NCBI GenBank assembly: GCA_016931715.1 | Contig: JAFGEF010000143.1 | Span: 1-35,147 of the forward strand | DNA length: 35,147 nt | Reading direction: 5' to 3' | Source of the DNA: Sedimentisphaerales bacterium | GTDB taxonomy: Bacteria > Planctomycetota > Phycisphaerae > Sedimentisphaerales > Anaerobacaceae | In this document: positions 32,258 to 35,147 of the stretch, one piece after another | Numbering within the stretch: position 1 is the stretch's first letter | How the letters are laid out: each line of letters starts with the position of its first letter | Notes under the pieces: model-generated | Databases searched by the model: none | Seen by the model: only the letters and a program-made list of their open reading frames with translations | Told to the model about the DNA's origin: nothing | Translations under genes and position numbers: made by a program

Positions 32258-35147
32258 CTATTTTCCCATATCTTCAGTTTCAATCAATCCCACAACACCC
32301 TCTCCAATCCCAATCAATCCATAAGGCGTACTGACAAACCTATGTACCAGCTCACCATCAAGAATGTTATTATCAATTATCTGTGCTTCCTCAAAACTCT
32401 TGCCTTTTTCTATAATGAGAATTTGTCTTTCTCCTAATCTTGCCCACAGTTTATTATCATGAATAGCACCTGTCGAAGGATCAAAATTAGTTTGTGCATA
32501 ATATGGCCCCAAAACCACATTGTTCAGAAATGATTCGGACAGAAATGTTTTTTCCATATCAAACCAAGTCAAAAATTCTCTGCCATATTGAGACATTGAA
32601 AATTGTTTAAGAGCAGCCCGAATAATCAGTGTCATATTTATTGCATCAGGATCCATTTTGAGCCAATAGCTTGTGGATTTAAGCCATATTTCTCCTTCTG
32701 TATCTTGCGTCAATTCTCCAGTAACTGATTTGATAAATTCGTATTCTTTAGTTTTAGTGTCTATCTTCCAAAGTCCTGAAAGTTCGTTTCCAAAAACAGA
32801 GATATATAATTTATCTGGATCCGTATGTATCATTGACATTATTTCATATGGTTTAGCATTGTTGAATGGAGATTGTTCTTTTAAAGTGCTGCAAAAAACT
32901 GTTTCCCATTTTTCTGTTTCAGTATTATATAAGCCTAAGCCGCTTTCCTTTTCGTTACCTCCATAAGCTACCCATAAGTTATTACTATCAAGAGCTATTG
33001 ATGTAACAGAAAATGATGGCTGTGTAAATATTTTGGGATTATTAAAATATTCTCGGCCTTCTATTGAACTTCCGGGAAATTGTATTATACCACCGTTTTC
33101 AACACTTATGTAACTTGTTTTTTTATTAATAGCTATACCTGAAAGTTCCGAAATGCCATTACAATTGATATCAGTTTGCCATATTGCCACTATCCTGCTC
33201 TTTTGAATATCTATACCTGCAAACCCTACTGTATTTGGCCAATTCTTATTACCATCACTGTTTCTTTTAATGCTGTTTCCTTCTGTTTTATATGCTACCC
33301 ATAGAATGTTATTATGGAAAACATACTTAATTGCACGATCAGAAAAGGGTATATTCCGAGCCCAGTCTTTCATAGTAAGAAGCATTGTTACCGGGATATT
33401 CTGACGTGTGTAGTTTCTATCCAATTCAGGGAAACTTTTTAATATCTTGAGTTGAGCATCTCTGATTTGTGTAATAGCAGTATTGACTTGTTGAGTGACT
33501 TGCTGTGATTGGAGTACTTCTGATATTCGCCCAAGAAGTTTATAAAGCCATGGGCTATATTCCGAAGGTGTCAAATCTGTTACAGGAAAAGGATAATGCG
33601 TTCCAACTTCTATAAGATTAGGAATATCTTTCTGCTTAATCAGGAAATTGCAAAGATTTTCCCATATCATACATATCTCATTTACATTGTCATTACGTTG
33701 CCTTGAAGCAAGCAAACTTCCGATATCAAGAACAATTTGTTTCTTTGACCTACTGTCAAGGACTTCATTTGAATTTAAAAGCTTGTCTAACAATTTTTGA
33801 GCATCCTCTATTCTATTACTTCTTGCTTGTGCTATATCTTCTTTATTAAATAAGTATATGTTATTCTTGTTTTCTCGCTTAATAAAGGATTTAAATGAAG
33901 AGCTTATCATTTCATCTTCTATATTACCTAACTCAAAAATATATTGCCTTAAAAGTTCTCTAAATTCATCGCTATTGTCTTTTAAATGAGTTCTTTCTAT
34001 ATGATAAGAAACCAAGTTTATTTGACTCAGAAAAGCCTGTTGAAGCAAATACTCCCTTTGTTCTGTAGATGCAATCTTACCACCTAACTCAGACGGCATG
34101 ACATACTCTTGAAAAGCTCTTCTAACATTAGCTAACAATTCTCTTGGTTCATCAGAACTAATCCATACCAACCTTGCTCGAATAAGATTGTTCATTCTTG
34201 GTTGATCAGTTCTAACAAGCTGCTTTTGAAGAGCTGAATCAAAGGTCTCTACCCATATCTTCCTATTATCTCGATTCATTTGTCTTATCTGTTCATTTGC
34301 AACTGAAATATCGCTTGAAAAATAACTTTGAGAAAATGCTAAGGAATATCCAAGAGAATTTAAATATTGATTAAAAATAACTCGAGTGGAAATTTCACCT
34401 TTATTAAAACTATCACGAATTTGTCTAACCAGGATAGATACTATTTCCGCTAACTCATAATCTGAATAATGTGGCTTCCTGTTCTCAACATAAGAATTAA
34501 CTCCATTGCCACTTCTAAAACCTAAACCAAATGATATTACAATGTTATTATTACGTAATGTCCATTCATTTGTAAACAAAGCACCAGTATAATAAACGTT
34601 TTGTGGCTGCAGGGCATGGGCGGTTTCAAAAAGAGGTAATGCTTCTTCGTATCGGCTATGAGCAGAAAGCAATTGGCCTTGATTGTAGAATTGTTCGGCT
34701 TCTTGTTCGGGATTCCATTTTGCGGCAGGGGGGGAGTTTTGTAATTGCTGGGTTATTTCAGTTGTTGCTTTGGTTATCGCAATAGCAGGTTCGTTTGGTT
34801 CGACTGGAATTATGATGGATTTTAGATTATCACCAGCAGCTTGTTTTAAGTTGAGGTGTATTTCTAATTGACTGTTGCTGGGCTGCAGGTAGCCGTCTAT
34901 GAGTATTGCGGAATTCCAGAATTTTGTGTCTTCGCCTTCGGTTCTTAATTTCTCATCGAGCAGGACTTTTAAATCTTCTCGTTCCAACATAATAATCTGC
35001 GGCTCAAGACCCAAACGCACTGAGAGCATAACCGGCAGAGTTCTTTCAAGCATCTTATACTGTTCGCCCAACTGGACGCGATGAATATCTACGATACCGA
35101 TGGGAATCAGCTTCTCATCCGGCTGGTTTATTTTATTGAGCAAGCCT
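32258..35147 (-). CDS. Very large secreted-type protein, 5' end beyond window
   Basis: At least 962 residues; the coding frame continues to the right edge, so the start is unknown. (The TTG at 35141-35143 is probably internal.) The visible N-terminal ~125 residues (LIPIGIVDIHRVQLGEQ..., IIMLEREDLKVLLDEK, ILIDGYLQPSNSQLEIHLNL) resemble a CsgG/LpoB-like domain, the same fold suggested for the lipoprotein at 311-1018. A TPR-like pair follows (about 155-190, AEQFYNQGQLLSAHSRYEEALPLFETAHALQPQN), then a long helical region (~190-590). From ~600 to the end there are repeated 'NLWVAYG', 'LWKIDTKTKEY' strands that look like a β-propeller. Role unknown; an outer-membrane or periplasmic scaffold is plausible. 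Confidence 0.7.
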   Translation of the reverse strand, partial: GLLNKINQPDEKLIPIGIVDIHRVQLGEQYKMLERTLPVMLSVRLGLEPQIIMLEREDLKVLLDEKLRTEGEDTKFWNSAILIDGYLQPSNSQLEIHLNLKQAAGDNLKSIIIPVEPNEPAIAITKATTEITQQLQNSPPAAKWNPEQEAEQFYNQGQLLSAHSRYEEALPLFETAHALQPQNVYYTGALFTNEWTLRNNNIVISFGLGFRSGNGVNSYVENRKPHYSDYELAEIVSILVRQIRDSFNKGEISTRVIFNQYLNSLGYSLAFSQSYFSSDISVANEQIRQMNRDNRKIWVETFDSALQKQLVRTDQPRMNNLIRARLVWISSDEPRELLANVRRAFQEYVMPSELGGKIASTEQREYLLQQAFLSQINLVSYHIERTHLKDNSDEFRELLRQYIFELGNIEDEMISSSFKSFIKRENKNNIYLFNKEDIAQARSNRIEDAQKLLDKLLNSNEVLDSRSKKQIVLDIGSLLASRQRNDNVNEICMIWENLCNFLIKQKDIPNLIEVGTHYPFPVTDLTPSEYSPWLYKLLGRISEVLQSQQVTQQVNTAITQIRDAQLKILKSFPELDRNYTRQNIPVTMLLTMKDWARNIPFSDRAIKYVFHNNILWVAYKTEGNSIKRNSDGNKNWPNTVGFAGIDIQKSRIVAIWQTDINCNGISELSGIAINKKTSYISVENGGIIQFPGSSIEGREYFNNPKIFTQPSFSVTSIALDSNNLWVAYGGNEKESGLGLYNTETEKWETVFCSTLKEQSPFNNAKPYEIMSMIHTDPDKLYISVFGNELSGLWKIDTKTKEYEFIKSVTGELTQDTEGEIWLKSTSYWLKMDPDAINMTLIIRAALKQFSMSQYGREFLTWFDMEKTFLSESFLNNVVLGPYYAQTNFDPSTGAIHDNKLWARLGERQILIIEKGKSFEEAQIIDNNILDGELVHRFVSTPYGLIGIGEGVVGLIETEDMGK

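Noticed and set aside
1-35147. CRISPR arrays, tRNA or rRNA genes
   Set aside because: No regularly spaced direct repeats, cloverleaf or rRNA-like conserved segment was seen on either strand.

Overview
The window looks like a low-to-medium GC bacterial chromosome segment. My best guess is an anaerobic or facultative member of Planctomycetota, class Phycisphaerae. I infer this from the large HTH/sigma-70 chimera, secreted SH3 and caspase-like/Ig-like proteins, several Gfo/Idh/MocA and sugar-isomerase genes, a Tat-tagged enolase-superfamily enzyme and dispersed palindromic repeats. No rRNA, tRNA or CRISPR array is visible and no single marker proves the taxonomy.

Left part (1-6.8 kb): a palindromic repeat and hairpin region, then a CsgG/LpoB-like lipoprotein gene with a clear terminator, a TIM-barrel sugar isomerase/epimerase, an unrecognised 194-residue protein behind a good promoter with a ~210-nt leader, and a three-gene minus-strand set (HTH regulator, Doc/Fic toxin, multi-pass membrane protein) preceded by GTTAAC-type palindromes. 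Two housekeeping genes follow, divergently arranged: hflX and rpsU (bS21).

Accessory segment (6.8-10.7 kb): degenerate inverted repeats bracket a membrane-anchored AlbA_2 (Schlafen-type) protein, an internally duplicated membrane protein, a small helical protein and a truncated small membrane protein. This is the most plausible place for an uncharacterised system.

Metabolic part (10.7-16.6 kb): a Tat-tagged galactonate dehydratase-like enzyme, a ParE-type toxin-antitoxin pair, and a two-gene electron-transfer module (ETF-quinone oxidoreductase plus an EtfB-EtfA fusion) with a 70-bp palindromic repeat between its genes.

Centre (16.6-22 kb): a ~199-bp element with terminal inverted repeats, a secreted-protein gene interrupted by an in-frame TAA, a hidden 48-residue ORF, a 564-residue protein joining HTH modules to sigma-70 regions 2 and 4, a partial repeat copy, and a secreted SH3-domain protein ending at a bidirectional terminator.

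Right part (22-35 kb): a Gfo/Idh/MocA oxidoreductase diverges from a two-gene secreted set (caspase-like protease candidate with a C-terminal Ig-like domain, and an unknown partner). Next come a sugar isomerase/epimerase plus second Gfo/Idh/MocA oxidoreductase pair, a FIST sensor plus histidine kinase operon, a very acidic small protein, a small membrane protein, another full copy of the 199-bp element, and a very large secreted-type protein (TPR plus C-terminal propeller-like region) that runs off the right edge. The carbohydrate enzymes (two TIM-barrel isomerases, two Gfo/Idh/MocA oxidoreductases, one dehydratase) suggest sugar or sugar-acid catabolism, though they are not one operon.
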